From contig MGSU01000262.1 in NCBI GenBank assembly GCA_001799195.1, positions 1 through 31,448 on the forward strand: 31,448 nucleotides of DNA. The letters are read 5' to 3'. Positions 6,699 to 14,372 of the stretch are shown here, piece by piece; position 1 is the stretch's first letter, and each line of letters begins with the position of its first letter. The notes under the pieces were generated by a model. It was not told where the DNA came from. It saw only the letters and a program-made list of their open reading frames with translations, and did no database searches. A program made the position numbers and the translations under genes. The stretch is from Deltaproteobacteria bacterium RIFOXYA12_FULL_61_11 (lineage in GTDB: Bacteria; Bdellovibrionota_F; JAHFAK01; YA12-FULL-61-11).

Positions 6699-8161
6699 AA
6701 CCCGAGGCCGCGACCGTCCTGGTGATCGACGACGACGAGAACTTCCACCGTTTCGTCGACCTCGCTCTCGGCAGCCGCTATCGCCTGATCCACGACCATC
6801 AGGGGGATCGCCTACGGGACGTCCTGGCCGGAGAGGGAGTGGACGTACTCCTGCTCGATCTCAAGCTCCCGCACCACAACGGTTTGAATCTTCTCGAGGA
6901 GGTGCACCACCTCGATGCCACGATCGAGGTGATTATCCTCACAGTGGTTCGAGAAATACCCGAGGTAGTACGGGCGATGAAAGCCGGCGCCTACGATTAC
7001 CTTACCAAAGACCTGGATTTCTCTCTGCTCGAGGAGGTGGTCAGACGGGCCGTCATGCATCGCCGCCAAAAGTTGGAGTTGGAAACGCTGCGCCTGGAGG
7101 TGCAACGTTTCCCCTTCCATCGCCTGCACTGGGGTTGTTCCGAGCGCATGCAGACCGTACGCTCGCAAGTCGTGCGGGCCTCGGCGGCGCCGTCCTCCGT
7201 TCTGTTGACCGGAGAAAGTGGGGTGGGCAAAGAAATGGTGGCCCGGGAACTCCATCTCCTGAGCCCACGCTCCAGAGAACCGTTCCTCGCCGTGAATGTG
7301 TGCGCAATTCCCGACAACTTGGTCGAATCCACCTTGTTCGGACATGAGCGCGGTTCCTTTACCGGTGCGACCAGGACCAAACGAGGGTGTTTCGAGCAAG
7401 TCAGGTCGGGGAGCCTCTTCCTGGACGAGGTCGGGGATCTCCGGCAGGATACCCAGGTCAAGCTCCTGCGCGTACTACAGGAGCGATCGTTCGAACGGGT
7501 CGGCGGGGAAGCACGCATCCCCGTACGTTGCAGGATCATCACTGCGACCAATCGCGACCTGCGGACCATGGTCGCGCGGGGGACGTTCCGGGAGGATCTT
7601 TTCTACCGCATCAACGTGGTACCGATCGAACTCCCACCGCTCCGGGAGCGATTGGAAGATCTCCCGATGCTGATCGCGCATTTCCTGGACAAGCACAATC
7701 GCATCTTGTCGAGGAAGGTCATTGGTCTGAACGAAGAAGCGATGGCGGCCTTGCGGTGTTATCCCTGGCCCGGCAACGTACGCGAGCTCGAGAACCTCGT
7801 CGAGAGGTTGATCGTCCTGAACGGGGACGGTTTGTTGGGTCTCCACGACCTGCCGCTGGAATATTATCTCCGAGGTGCATGCGCCGACCCAAAAAGCAGG
7901 TGCGGAGAGTACCGCACGAGCATGGAGTCCTACGAACGGGAGCTATTGCGCCGGGTACTCGAACAATGCCGTGGGCATCGACGACGAGCCGCGGCACGAT
8001 TGGGGGTACCTCTCTCGACCTTGAAATTTCGGCTCGCCAAACTCGGCTTGCACGCCACGCCGAGGAACGAGACCGAAAGCTCTCATCGCGACACGACGTC
8101 CCAATCCGGCAAACCGAAGAAGGGTCGTTCTCCGGGGTCAGGTCCGATCAACCTCACGTGA
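6695..8161 (+). CDS. NtrC-family sigma-54 activator (receiver, AAA+, Fis helix-turn-helix)
   Basis: The start is TTG 6695, whose bases overlap the TGA of the receptor gene, so translation is probably coupled. The 488-residue protein has a receiver domain (acidic residues in 'VIDDDENF', phosphoacceptor Asp55 in 'LLLDLKLP'), then an AAA+ domain with Walker A GESGVGKE near residue 173, the sigma-54 contact loop GSFTGA (220-225; the usual form is GAFTGA), Walker B 'GSLFLDEVGDL' and the arginine segment 'FREDLFYRINVVPIELPPLRER'. A Fis-type helix-turn-helix follows (about 410-455, 'GHRRRAAARLGVPLSTLKFRLAKLGL'). The last 33 or so residues are low-complexity and lie antisense to the end of the next gene. 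It would activate sigma-54 promoters when phosphorylated; the kinase at 11297 is a plausible partner. Confidence 0.93.
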   Translation: MKPEAATVLVIDDDENFHRFVDLALGSRYRLIHDHQGDRLRDVLAGEGVDVLLLDLKLPHHNGLNLLEEVHHLDATIEVIILTVVREIPEVVRAMKAGAYDYLTKDLDFSLLEEVVRRAVMHRRQKLELETLRLEVQRFPFHRLHWGCSERMQTVRSQVVRASAAPSSVLLTGESGVGKEMVARELHLLSPRSREPFLAVNVCAIPDNLVESTLFGHERGSFTGATRTKRGCFEQVRSGSLFLDEVGDLRQDTQVKLLRVLQERSFERVGGEARIPVRCRIITATNRDLRTMVARGTFREDLFYRINVVPIELPPLRERLEDLPMLIAHFLDKHNRILSRKVIGLNEEAMAALRCYPWPGNVRELENLVERLIVLNGDGLLGLHDLPLEYYLRGACADPKSRCGEYRTSMESYERELLRRVLEQCRGHRRRAAARLGVPLSTLKFRLAKLGLHATPRNETESSHRDTTSQSGKPKKGRSPGSGPINLT

Positions 8162-9585
8162 TGCGCCAGGTGGCCGGTTCGCCAATAGAGGACGATACCC
8201 GGCGGGTCCTCTCTGAGGACCTCTTGCAGGCGCTGGTAGGCGGCGGCGAGGTCCGGGGTGTCGGGGACAGAGGCGCGCAGGAAGCGGAACAAGGACAACG
8301 CCTCCCGATTGGCGTAGCCGATGAGGTCATGATCGAACAGCAAGTTCAACCAGTCCGTACCCGCCGCGGGGAAGCTCGGCACATTGAGCAGGGTGGCCTC
8401 GGCCGTGCATGCCGCGTCCTTCGGGTCGAGCGTCACCCCGCGATCGCGCACGGCGAAACCGAGATTGAGCAGGTCGTTGCCGAGGTAGCGCATGGCCGCG
8501 GCTAGGTCGGGGGTCTGTTCCTGGGACCGGTCCAACAGGACCCCAAGACGGCAATCTCCCACGTAGAGCCCCTCGTTGCGCCGGATCGCGCCGGCCTCGA
8601 TCAGAAGAGTCCGAGCCGCCGCGGGATCGTAGGTACGAACCGGTCCGGGTCGGTAGTGCGGATGGGCCGGGCTGAGCAGGGAGTCCGCGAGGTAGGCTTC
8701 GCCGGGAGCGATAGCCGCGAGAATGCCGGCTTTGTCCACCCCCAGGTCCAGTGCTCTCCTGACCAAGGGAGCAGCGAAGAAGGGCACGCGGTTGTTCAGG
8801 GCCACCATGACCGTAGCCGGGAGAAAGACCTGTACAACCTTGCACGAGGGGAGGGTGGAGAGACGAGCCGCCGCTCCGGCTGACAGGGCCGGATAGTACT
8901 CCAGGTCACCGCGAATCAGCGCCGTAAAGATGCGGGTTTCATCGGGCAGACTCGTGAGCAGGACGCGATCGAGTCGGGGTAAGCGTCCATAGTACAAGGG
9001 GTTGCGGACAAGGAGTATCGAGGCTTCCGTGGCGCTGACTACCCGGAACGGTCCTGTCCCGGGCGGGGCGGCGCGGAGTTCGCGGTCACCGTCGACAAGC
9101 AGGTGCCGGGGTAAGATACCGAGCATGGTCAGGTCCAACGCCGCCTCCGGGAGCGGTGGCGAGAGCTCCACGGCCAGAGTGCGCTCATCGATCACCTCGA
9201 CCTGACCGAAGCGCAGCGAGGCCAGCGAGACGAGGTAGTCGCCACGCCGATACGCGTCGATCGTAGCGGCTGCGTCGGCGGCCCGGACCGGCGAGCCGTC
9301 GTGGAAGTGCGCGTCGGGCCGCAGAGTCAACACCGTCCGGCCTGCGCCGTCGGACTGGGCCGACTCGAGAAGGGCCGGAACGACCCGGTAGTGCTTGTCG
9401 AGACGGTAGAAACCCTCGTACACCAGCTCCGCGACCATGGCGGCCCAGCCATGGTCTTCGTCTCTGGGATCGAGATGGTCGAAGCTGCCGAGACAACCAA
9501 TGGTCACGGTTTTCGGCGTGGGCAGGTAGAGTCGCTGAGGGGCAAAAGCAAGCACCAGGAGGATGGTACGGGCGATGATTCTCAC
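8083..9585 (-). CDS. Extracellular solute-binding protein, family 5 (SBP_bac_5)
   Basis: The 500-residue protein starts at GTG 9585 and has a signal sequence (MRIIARTILLVLAFAP). The body follows the family 5 pattern: 'TVTIGCLGSFDHLDPRDED', 'AELVYEGFYRLDKHYRVVPALLES', 'TLRPDAHFHDGSPVRAADAAATIDAYRRG', 'GTGPFRVV' and 'LDLGVDKAGILAAI'. Relatives capture peptides, nickel or metal-chelator complexes in the periplasm and hand them to an ABC importer. No permease or ATPase gene is in the window, so the protein either works with a distant transporter or acts as a sensor. It lies 84 bases after the radical SAM gene on the same strand, so it is probably co-transcribed with it. Its last 79 bases overlap the oppositely directed activator gene. 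Confidence 0.87.
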   Translation of the reverse strand: MRIIARTILLVLAFAPQRLYLPTPKTVTIGCLGSFDHLDPRDEDHGWAAMVAELVYEGFYRLDKHYRVVPALLESAQSDGAGRTVLTLRPDAHFHDGSPVRAADAAATIDAYRRGDYLVSLASLRFGQVEVIDERTLAVELSPPLPEAALDLTMLGILPRHLLVDGDRELRAAPPGTGPFRVVSATEASILLVRNPLYYGRLPRLDRVLLTSLPDETRIFTALIRGDLEYYPALSAGAAARLSTLPSCKVVQVFLPATVMVALNNRVPFFAAPLVRRALDLGVDKAGILAAIAPGEAYLADSLLSPAHPHYRPGPVRTYDPAAARTLLIEAGAIRRNEGLYVGDCRLGVLLDRSQEQTPDLAAAMRYLGNDLLNLGFAVRDRGVTLDPKDAACTAEATLLNVPSFPAAGTDWLNLLFDHDLIGYANREALSLFRFLRASVPDTPDLAAAYQRLQEVLREDPPGIVLYWRTGHLAHHVRLIGPDPGERPFFGLPDWDVVSR

Positions 9586-9626
9586 CCGCCCATCCTACCG
9601 TGGGTGCTACGGCTTCGCCAAGCTTT

Positions 9627-9698
9627 TCAGTAAAGTTGATAGGGTCTGCAGTAGGAGAGAACGATGTGTTTACGAGGCTGCTTCTTGCGGGTTTCCAT
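9627..9698 (-). CDS. Candidate 23-residue RiPP precursor peptide (small overlapping frame)
   Basis: The frame starts at ATG 9698 inside the 3' end of the radical SAM gene, in another frame, and stops at TGA 9627-9629. A near-ideal AAGGAG ends six bases before the ATG. The peptide begins METRKKQPRK, a basic leader-like part, and ends SYCRPYQLY, with one Cys and three Tyr as possible targets of a radical SAM/SPASM enzyme. PqqA and methanobactin precursors are of similar size. The sequence matches no family that I recognise. It is supported only by the ribosome binding site, position and composition; the frame could be fortuitous because AAGGAG is also part of the codons of the host gene. Confidence 0.42.
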   Translation of the reverse strand: METRKKQPRKHIVLSYCRPYQLY

Positions 9699-10992
9699 GG
9701 AGGACTCCTTCGGTGAAAGGGTTTGGCACATCCTGACCGAGGTGGCGTTCCCTGATCAGGTACAAACCTACCGTTTCCAGGTAGGGTTTGTTGCAGGGGG
9801 GCGGCGCCGACCGGTGCAACCGCATGGTGTGCTCCGAGGGACAACCACCGCCGCACAGGGGTAGGTATTCGCAGCGGCGACAGCCTGCCCGGAGCGGGGG
9901 TCGATCTTTTTCCCGGAGCTGAGAAGCAGAAGCGATCGACCCGAGTCTGAATTCAGGGCGACCGTAGGTTTCTGCGCACAGGTAGAGGTCGCCGATCGGA
10001 TCGAGGGCATAGGAGTGTTTGCGCAGGGCTTGGCAAGGGCCGCACGCGATCTGATCGGCGACGCAAAAGCCGGCCTCGAGGATGTGCCGATGTAATGCTA
10101 TGATCTCACATGTTTTTTGCACGCAGTTGGCCGCTGCGAAGTCGTTCGCCCAATCGGGATGAGCCAGGCCGGGGGTGGCCGGTCCAAGGCGTATCGCTGC
10201 GATATGGTCTTGCAGAGCATGGTCGGCCAGGTAATCGACCAGTTTGAAGAGAGGTTGCGGGTCGTCCAGATAGAGCCCGTTGATGATGGGTCGGCATATC
10301 CCGCGCAAGCGGACGAGGTTCTTCATGATGCGGGCAAAGGTCGGTTGCCCGTTCCGCAAGGGTCTTGTGCGGTTATGGGCATCACCGACGCCGTCGAGGG
10401 TCACAACGACGGTAAGAGGCGCGAAGGCCTGTAAGCGCGAGATCAAGGCGGGTTCGAGGAACCAGCCGTTGGTGGTCATGGAGAGGGTGAGTTCGATGTC
10501 GGCTTCTCGTAGGGGCTGAGCCAGCGCTGTGAGGATGTGGAACATGGCCTCACTGTTGAGCAGGGGTTCTCCCCCGATGAATTTGCAGACCACCCGCTCG
10601 GGCTGATGGCAGGCGATGCGGGTCAGCATCCACGCCGCAACCTCACTGGCGGTCGCGCGAGTCATCGACGGTCGGTGTTGCATGGAATGTTGATAGCAGT
10701 ACGAACAGGCGAAATTGCACGCTAGCGTGGTGGCAATGGTGAACTGGAGTTCCGAGTCGTCGGCCAAGGTCTGTTCGAGCATGCCTTCGTATTCACCGAC
10801 CTCGTCGTGTCCGTCCGCTTCGAAGAAGCTCTCGTGCTCAGCCGGGAGGGGAGCCCCGTCGAACGGGGCACCGGGGCGATACAAGTCGGCCAGCTCGGCG
10901 TCGAGCTCGCAGCAGTGATCGGTAAAGCTGTTGTAGACGAATGTCCTATCGGTCGGACCGGGCAGGACGATATTGAATTGCGATGCGTGCAT
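9670..10992 (-). CDS. Radical SAM/SPASM peptide maturase
   Basis: The 440-residue enzyme starts best at ATG 10992 (MHASQFNIVLPG); an in-frame GTG at 11004 is possible. The N-terminal region ('FNIVLPGPTDRTFVYNSFTDHCCELD') resembles the head domain usual in peptide-modifying SPASM enzymes. The radical SAM core carries CNFACSYC (Cys92, Cys96, Cys99) for the SAM-binding 4Fe-4S cluster, then 'KFIGGEPLL' (GGEP motif) and 'LSMTTNGW'. The C-terminal SPASM part has 'CGPCQALRKHSYALDPIGDLYLCAETYG' and 'CRRCEYLPLCGGGCPSEH' plus a later Cys, enough for two auxiliary clusters. Such enzymes crosslink or otherwise modify ribosomal peptides, or act as sulfatase-maturing enzymes; no sulfatase is nearby. It is the first gene of a minus-strand set with a candidate small peptide and a binding protein. 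Confidence 0.9.
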   Translation of the reverse strand: MHASQFNIVLPGPTDRTFVYNSFTDHCCELDAELADLYRPGAPFDGAPLPAEHESFFEADGHDEVGEYEGMLEQTLADDSELQFTIATTLACNFACSYCYQHSMQHRPSMTRATASEVAAWMLTRIACHQPERVVCKFIGGEPLLNSEAMFHILTALAQPLREADIELTLSMTTNGWFLEPALISRLQAFAPLTVVVTLDGVGDAHNRTRPLRNGQPTFARIMKNLVRLRGICRPIINGLYLDDPQPLFKLVDYLADHALQDHIAAIRLGPATPGLAHPDWANDFAAANCVQKTCEIIALHRHILEAGFCVADQIACGPCQALRKHSYALDPIGDLYLCAETYGRPEFRLGSIASASQLREKDRPPLRAGCRRCEYLPLCGGGCPSEHTMRLHRSAPPPCNKPYLETVGLYLIRERHLGQDVPNPFTEGVLHGNPQEAAS

Positions 10993-11063
10993 GACCGGGA
11001 TCACCGAGAGGTCGAACTGGGCAACGCCTAGTGGAAGATCGATGCCAGGAAGGGAACGGCAAA

Positions 11064-11104
11064 ATGATTATTAGAATACATAATGACAACATGTTATATG
11101 AATG
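11064..11104 (-). promoter_or_regulatory. AT-rich island, probable promoter region of the radical SAM operon
   Basis: In the 292 to 304 bases between the divergent radical SAM and kinase genes, this stretch is strikingly AT-rich. On the minus strand it holds TATAAC (11093-11098) and TTGTCA, but I could not pair a good -35 and -10 at standard spacing. I see no other gene in this gap. Confidence 0.3.
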
Positions 11105-11296
11105 CTACCTTGTCCAAACGATGGTTTCGAGCTAACATTTTGCCTCGTGCCTGCCTGCGGAGCCCGCCACGTGGAGCCAGGTCGGGAGGCAGCGCGGTTC
11201 GGCACGATGTGACGAAATCTTGTCCTTTACGGCCGAAACCTTGACCTGGTACCGAAGCGCCGGATGGTTCGTTGGGAGCTGTCTCGAGGGGGGACG

Positions 11297-12976
11297 ATGC
11301 GCCGTTTTGCCGTCCAGATGGCCATCCTGTTGTGCTTGGTCGGGGTGCTCCCACTGGGCGTACTCGGCTGGTCAGCGATGGCAGCGGCCGAACAGACGGC
11401 GTTGCGGGAGTTCGAGCGCAACCGCATCGTACTGTCCGATCTGTTCGGCAAGGTGATAGAAGAAACAACCTTGCGCATGACCCGTCAGGTGGACGGACTC
11501 TTTGCCCTGCTCCGACGCAATGTCGTCGCTCCTGAGCGCCGGGCTCAACTCCTCGACGAATACCTCCTCCAAGGCAAGGACATGTTTCTCAGCCTCCAGG
11601 TCTATGAGACAGGGGGGAGCGGGTTCCAGGGGTCGGGGCCGGTCGCGGCCGACCATCCCTTACCCGAGGTGTGGCGGGACTGGCCGGACGGTACCCTGAC
11701 TCCGATCGAATTGGAACATGGCCGCCTGCCGCGGGCATGGTACCTGAGGAGGGACGAGAACTTCCTCCTTGCCGCCGAACTCGATCTCGTCTTCGTCTGG
11801 GGGCTGATCGACGGGCTCAAGGTCGGACGGAGCGGCCGGCTGCAGCTCATCGTGGGCGATATCCTGGTGGCCGCGGGTGATCCGCGGCGTAAACGCTCGC
11901 TGTTCAGGGCGCTTCCGCCGACCGAGCTGGAGGTCTTGCAGAGGATCGCTCGCGACGGTAGCGGCACCATGGTCCAGGAAGGCCGGGAGGTCTTCGTTCG
12001 GATCACGAAGGATGACCGCTTGCAGTGGACGATCATCTTCACCGAGGACGTGGAGGAGGCGTTCGAGCACCTCCTGGCCCTGCGGAGCAGGTTGTTCTGG
12101 TCCTTGTTCCTGGTCGGATTGGTTGCCTTGGGGCTGGGCTGGTTGGTGAGCAATACCCTGTTCCTCCGCCCTGTCGCGGTGCTGCTTGCCTTCACCTCGG
12201 CCATCGGTCGGGGGCAATGGCGTGAACGCCCACGGGTACCGTGGTTCAACGAGATCGGCCAGCTCGGTGCGGCCTTGAACACCATGACCGACCAACTCGA
12301 GGAACTCACCCACCGCATCCGCAAGGGAGAACGGGAAGCCTTGCTCGGACGCATCGCTTCGGGCCTGGTGCATGATCTTCGCAAGCCTTTGATAAACATT
12401 GGACATTGTCTCACACTCTTCAACAAGAAGAAGCTGAATACCGAGGAACGAACGCTGGCCGACATCCTCGGGGCCGAGTTGTGCAATCTCGAACGCTTCG
12501 CCCAGGATCTCGCCACCCTCGGTACCCCGCGAGCACCGGCTCTCGTGCCGGTCGAACTGCATTCCTTCCTCGAACGGGTCTTGGCACCGTTCCGCACCGG
12601 CGGTTGCAGTATCGGGTTGGTCACACCTCCGGAGCAGGTGGTCCTCCGACTCGATGCCTTCATGGTCGAACGTGCCCTGGCCAATCTTGTCAAGAATGCC
12701 GAGGAAGCCCTGCAAGGACGCGCCGACGGAAAGGTCGAGCTCAGGGTCGAACCCGTGGAGAACGAGGTCCTCCTCGTGGTCGAGGACAATGGTCCTGGCA
12801 TGCCCCTTGGCGAGGGAGAGGATCCTTTTTCCCGCTACACCTCCGACAAGCGACGAGGGGTCGGCCTTGGGCTGGCCATCGTGAAGAAGATCGTGGAGAG
12901 CCACGGTGGAGAAGTCACGGTGATCAGTGCAACGGGTCAGGGCACCTGCTTCACGCTCCGCTTCCCGCGTTCATGA
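11297..12976 (+). CDS. Membrane sensor histidine kinase
   Basis: The start is ATG 11297, after GAGGGGGG; another ATG at 11264 lacks such a site. The 559-residue protein has a first membrane segment (about 5-27), a periplasmic sensor region of about 240 residues (probably Cache-like), a second segment ('LFWSLFLVGLVALGLGWLVS'), a HAMP linker, and a complete kinase core. The phosphoacceptor is His359 in 'GLVHDLRKPL', followed by the N box 'ALANLVKNAEEAL', G1 'VVEDNGPGMP' and G2 'GVGLGLAIVKKIVESHGG'. The core resembles NtrB/ZraS-type kinases, which phosphorylate NtrC-type activators. No regulator is directly attached, so the activator at 6695 is the nearest fitting partner (inference). It diverges from the radical SAM operon and shares a terminator hairpin with TolC. 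Confidence 0.92.
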   Translation: MRRFAVQMAILLCLVGVLPLGVLGWSAMAAAEQTALREFERNRIVLSDLFGKVIEETTLRMTRQVDGLFALLRRNVVAPERRAQLLDEYLLQGKDMFLSLQVYETGGSGFQGSGPVAADHPLPEVWRDWPDGTLTPIELEHGRLPRAWYLRRDENFLLAAELDLVFVWGLIDGLKVGRSGRLQLIVGDILVAAGDPRRKRSLFRALPPTELEVLQRIARDGSGTMVQEGREVFVRITKDDRLQWTIIFTEDVEEAFEHLLALRSRLFWSLFLVGLVALGLGWLVSNTLFLRPVAVLLAFTSAIGRGQWRERPRVPWFNEIGQLGAALNTMTDQLEELTHRIRKGEREALLGRIASGLVHDLRKPLINIGHCLTLFNKKKLNTEERTLADILGAELCNLERFAQDLATLGTPRAPALVPVELHSFLERVLAPFRTGGCSIGLVTPPEQVVLRLDAFMVERALANLVKNAEEALQGRADGKVELRVEPVENEVLLVVEDNGPGMPLGEGEDPFSRYTSDKRRGVGLGLAIVKKIVESHGGEVTVISATGQGTCFTLRFPRS

Positions 12977-12989
12977 TCGTCTCGGACAA

Positions 12990-13023
12990 GGGGGTTCTTG
13001 GCTGCTCGAGCGGAAGAACCCCC
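12990..13023. terminator. Bidirectional hairpin between convergent genes
   Basis: GGGGGTTCTT (12990-12999) and AAGAACCCCC (13014-13023) form a perfect 10-bp stem with a 14-base loop. It lies exactly between the stops of the kinase and TolC genes. No long T run follows on either strand, so termination efficiency is uncertain. Confidence 0.65.
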
Positions 13024-13032
13024 AGCGGTGCT

Positions 13033-14361
13033 TCACCCCTCTTGCCGCCCCATGGCCGTCCCGAGCGCCAGTACGGCCAGATCGCGTTGCAAGCGTTCCA
13101 GAATCACGCCGGTACGAGCGGAAGCCAGCTTGGCCGCCGCATCGCTGACCTCCAGGCTGGTGGCCAGGCCGACCTCGTACTGCAGATGCACCAGACGGTG
13201 GTTCTCGGTCGCGAGTTCGAGTTGCTTCTCGGCGAGCCCGACATGCCGTTCGCGTTTTTTCACCTCCAGCCAGGCCTTGCGGACCTCCTCGCGGACCGAG
13301 AGGTAGAGCTGGCGGTGCTGGTTCCTGGCCACGCGCAGGGCGGACTCCCGTTCGGCCAGTTCCGCGGAGCGCAGACCGCCGTCGAAGAGCTGCCACGAGG
13401 CTCCGAGGATGATTCTCCAGGTATCGTGCTCGCCCGAGAAGCCGGTGGCGGAATCCCAGGCCCACGCATAGGTGAGGTCGACGTTGGGAGCCCACTTCAT
13501 CCAGGTCTCCTGGGTCAAGTAGCCGGCCAACGAGACCTGCATCGAGGCCGAGCGCAGGTCTGAGCGCTGATCGAGGGCTCGGTCGATGGCCGAGGTTTCG
13601 TCGGGGAGCTCGAGCACCGGCTTCGCGGGCATGGCGAGGGTCGTGGGGGACGTGTCGAGATCCAGGAGGGCGGCGAGAGCGGAGAGGGCCGTGGCATTCC
13701 CGTCGCTGCTGTCGGCGAGGTCTCGGGAGGCGGAGAGGGCCAGACTCTCCGCTCGCAAGACATCGATCCGGGTCCCCTGCCCGGCAGAGGTCAAGGCAAT
13801 GGCTTGCCGATGGAAGGCCTGGGCATTCTTCTCGTTCTCGCGGGCCGCCTCGATCAACTCGCCCGAGGCATAGGCCTGGCGATACGCCGAGGAGACGGCA
13901 AAGAGCAGGGTCTCGAGACTGCGGCCCGCCTGCCCTGCGGTCGCATCTTTATTAAGGTACGCGTAGCGGAGGAGCGGCAGGGAACGGGCATTGAACAGAG
14001 AGATGCTGGCGTTCAGGCCGGCGTGCCTGCCCCACAGCTCTTGGATCACGGTGCGCGACGATGCCGCGGGCGCCGGATCGCCGCTGAGCTGCGAGAGCGC
14101 GGCCGTCAGTTCGCCGAAATCGAGAGCGATCTCGCGTTCGTTGCGGGTCAGGTTGCCATCGAGGTTGAGCCTCGGCAGGAGGATGGCCCAGGCCTTGTCG
14201 ATGAGGAGTTCTGCCTGATGCAGGCTCTCTTCGATCGTGCCGGCCGCGGGGTTGCGCTCTCTGGCCAACTGCAGGGCACTCGGCAGGTCCAGTTCGTCGG
14301 CTCGGGCCTGGAGGGGCGCCGCAATGAAGAGCGAGCACAGGAGCAACGCGATGAGGAACAT
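13033..14361 (-). CDS. TolC-family outer-membrane efflux protein
   Basis: ATG 14361 follows GGAGG by four bases and gives a 442-residue product with a clear signal peptide (MFLIALLLCSLFIAAPLQARA). A longer frame upstream to 14526 would run through the end of the pump gene and is not credible. The protein shows the two-fold OEP pattern: 'LDLPSALQLARERNPA' at the start, long Ala/Leu-rich helical stretches, and 'NVDLTYAWAWDSATGFSGEHDTWRIILGASWQLFDGGLRSAELAERESALR' with the family's W-x-L-F-D-G-G-xR signature in the second half. It would form the outer-membrane channel of the tripartite pump encoded just upstream (11-base gap). It is the last gene of that operon. Confidence 0.93.
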   Translation of the reverse strand: MFLIALLLCSLFIAAPLQARADELDLPSALQLARERNPAAGTIEESLHQAELLIDKAWAILLPRLNLDGNLTRNEREIALDFGELTAALSQLSGDPAPAASSRTVIQELWGRHAGLNASISLFNARSLPLLRYAYLNKDATAGQAGRSLETLLFAVSSAYRQAYASGELIEAARENEKNAQAFHRQAIALTSAGQGTRIDVLRAESLALSASRDLADSSDGNATALSALAALLDLDTSPTTLAMPAKPVLELPDETSAIDRALDQRSDLRSASMQVSLAGYLTQETWMKWAPNVDLTYAWAWDSATGFSGEHDTWRIILGASWQLFDGGLRSAELAERESALRVARNQHRQLYLSVREEVRKAWLEVKKRERHVGLAEKQLELATENHRLVHLQYEVGLATSLEVSDAAAKLASARTGVILERLQRDLAVLALGTAMGRQEG

Positions 14362-14372
14362 GAGACCTCCGA

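Noticed and set aside
11130-11145. AGGCAAAATGTTAGCT on the minus strand as a sigma-54 promoter for the radical SAM gene
   Set aside because: Spacing is right but the -24 lacks the T and the -12 reads TAGC. It also lies more than 120 bases from the start.
11660-12904. Minus-strand frames of about 400 codons over the histidine kinase
   Set aside because: They are antisense to intact kinase motifs and show no family features.
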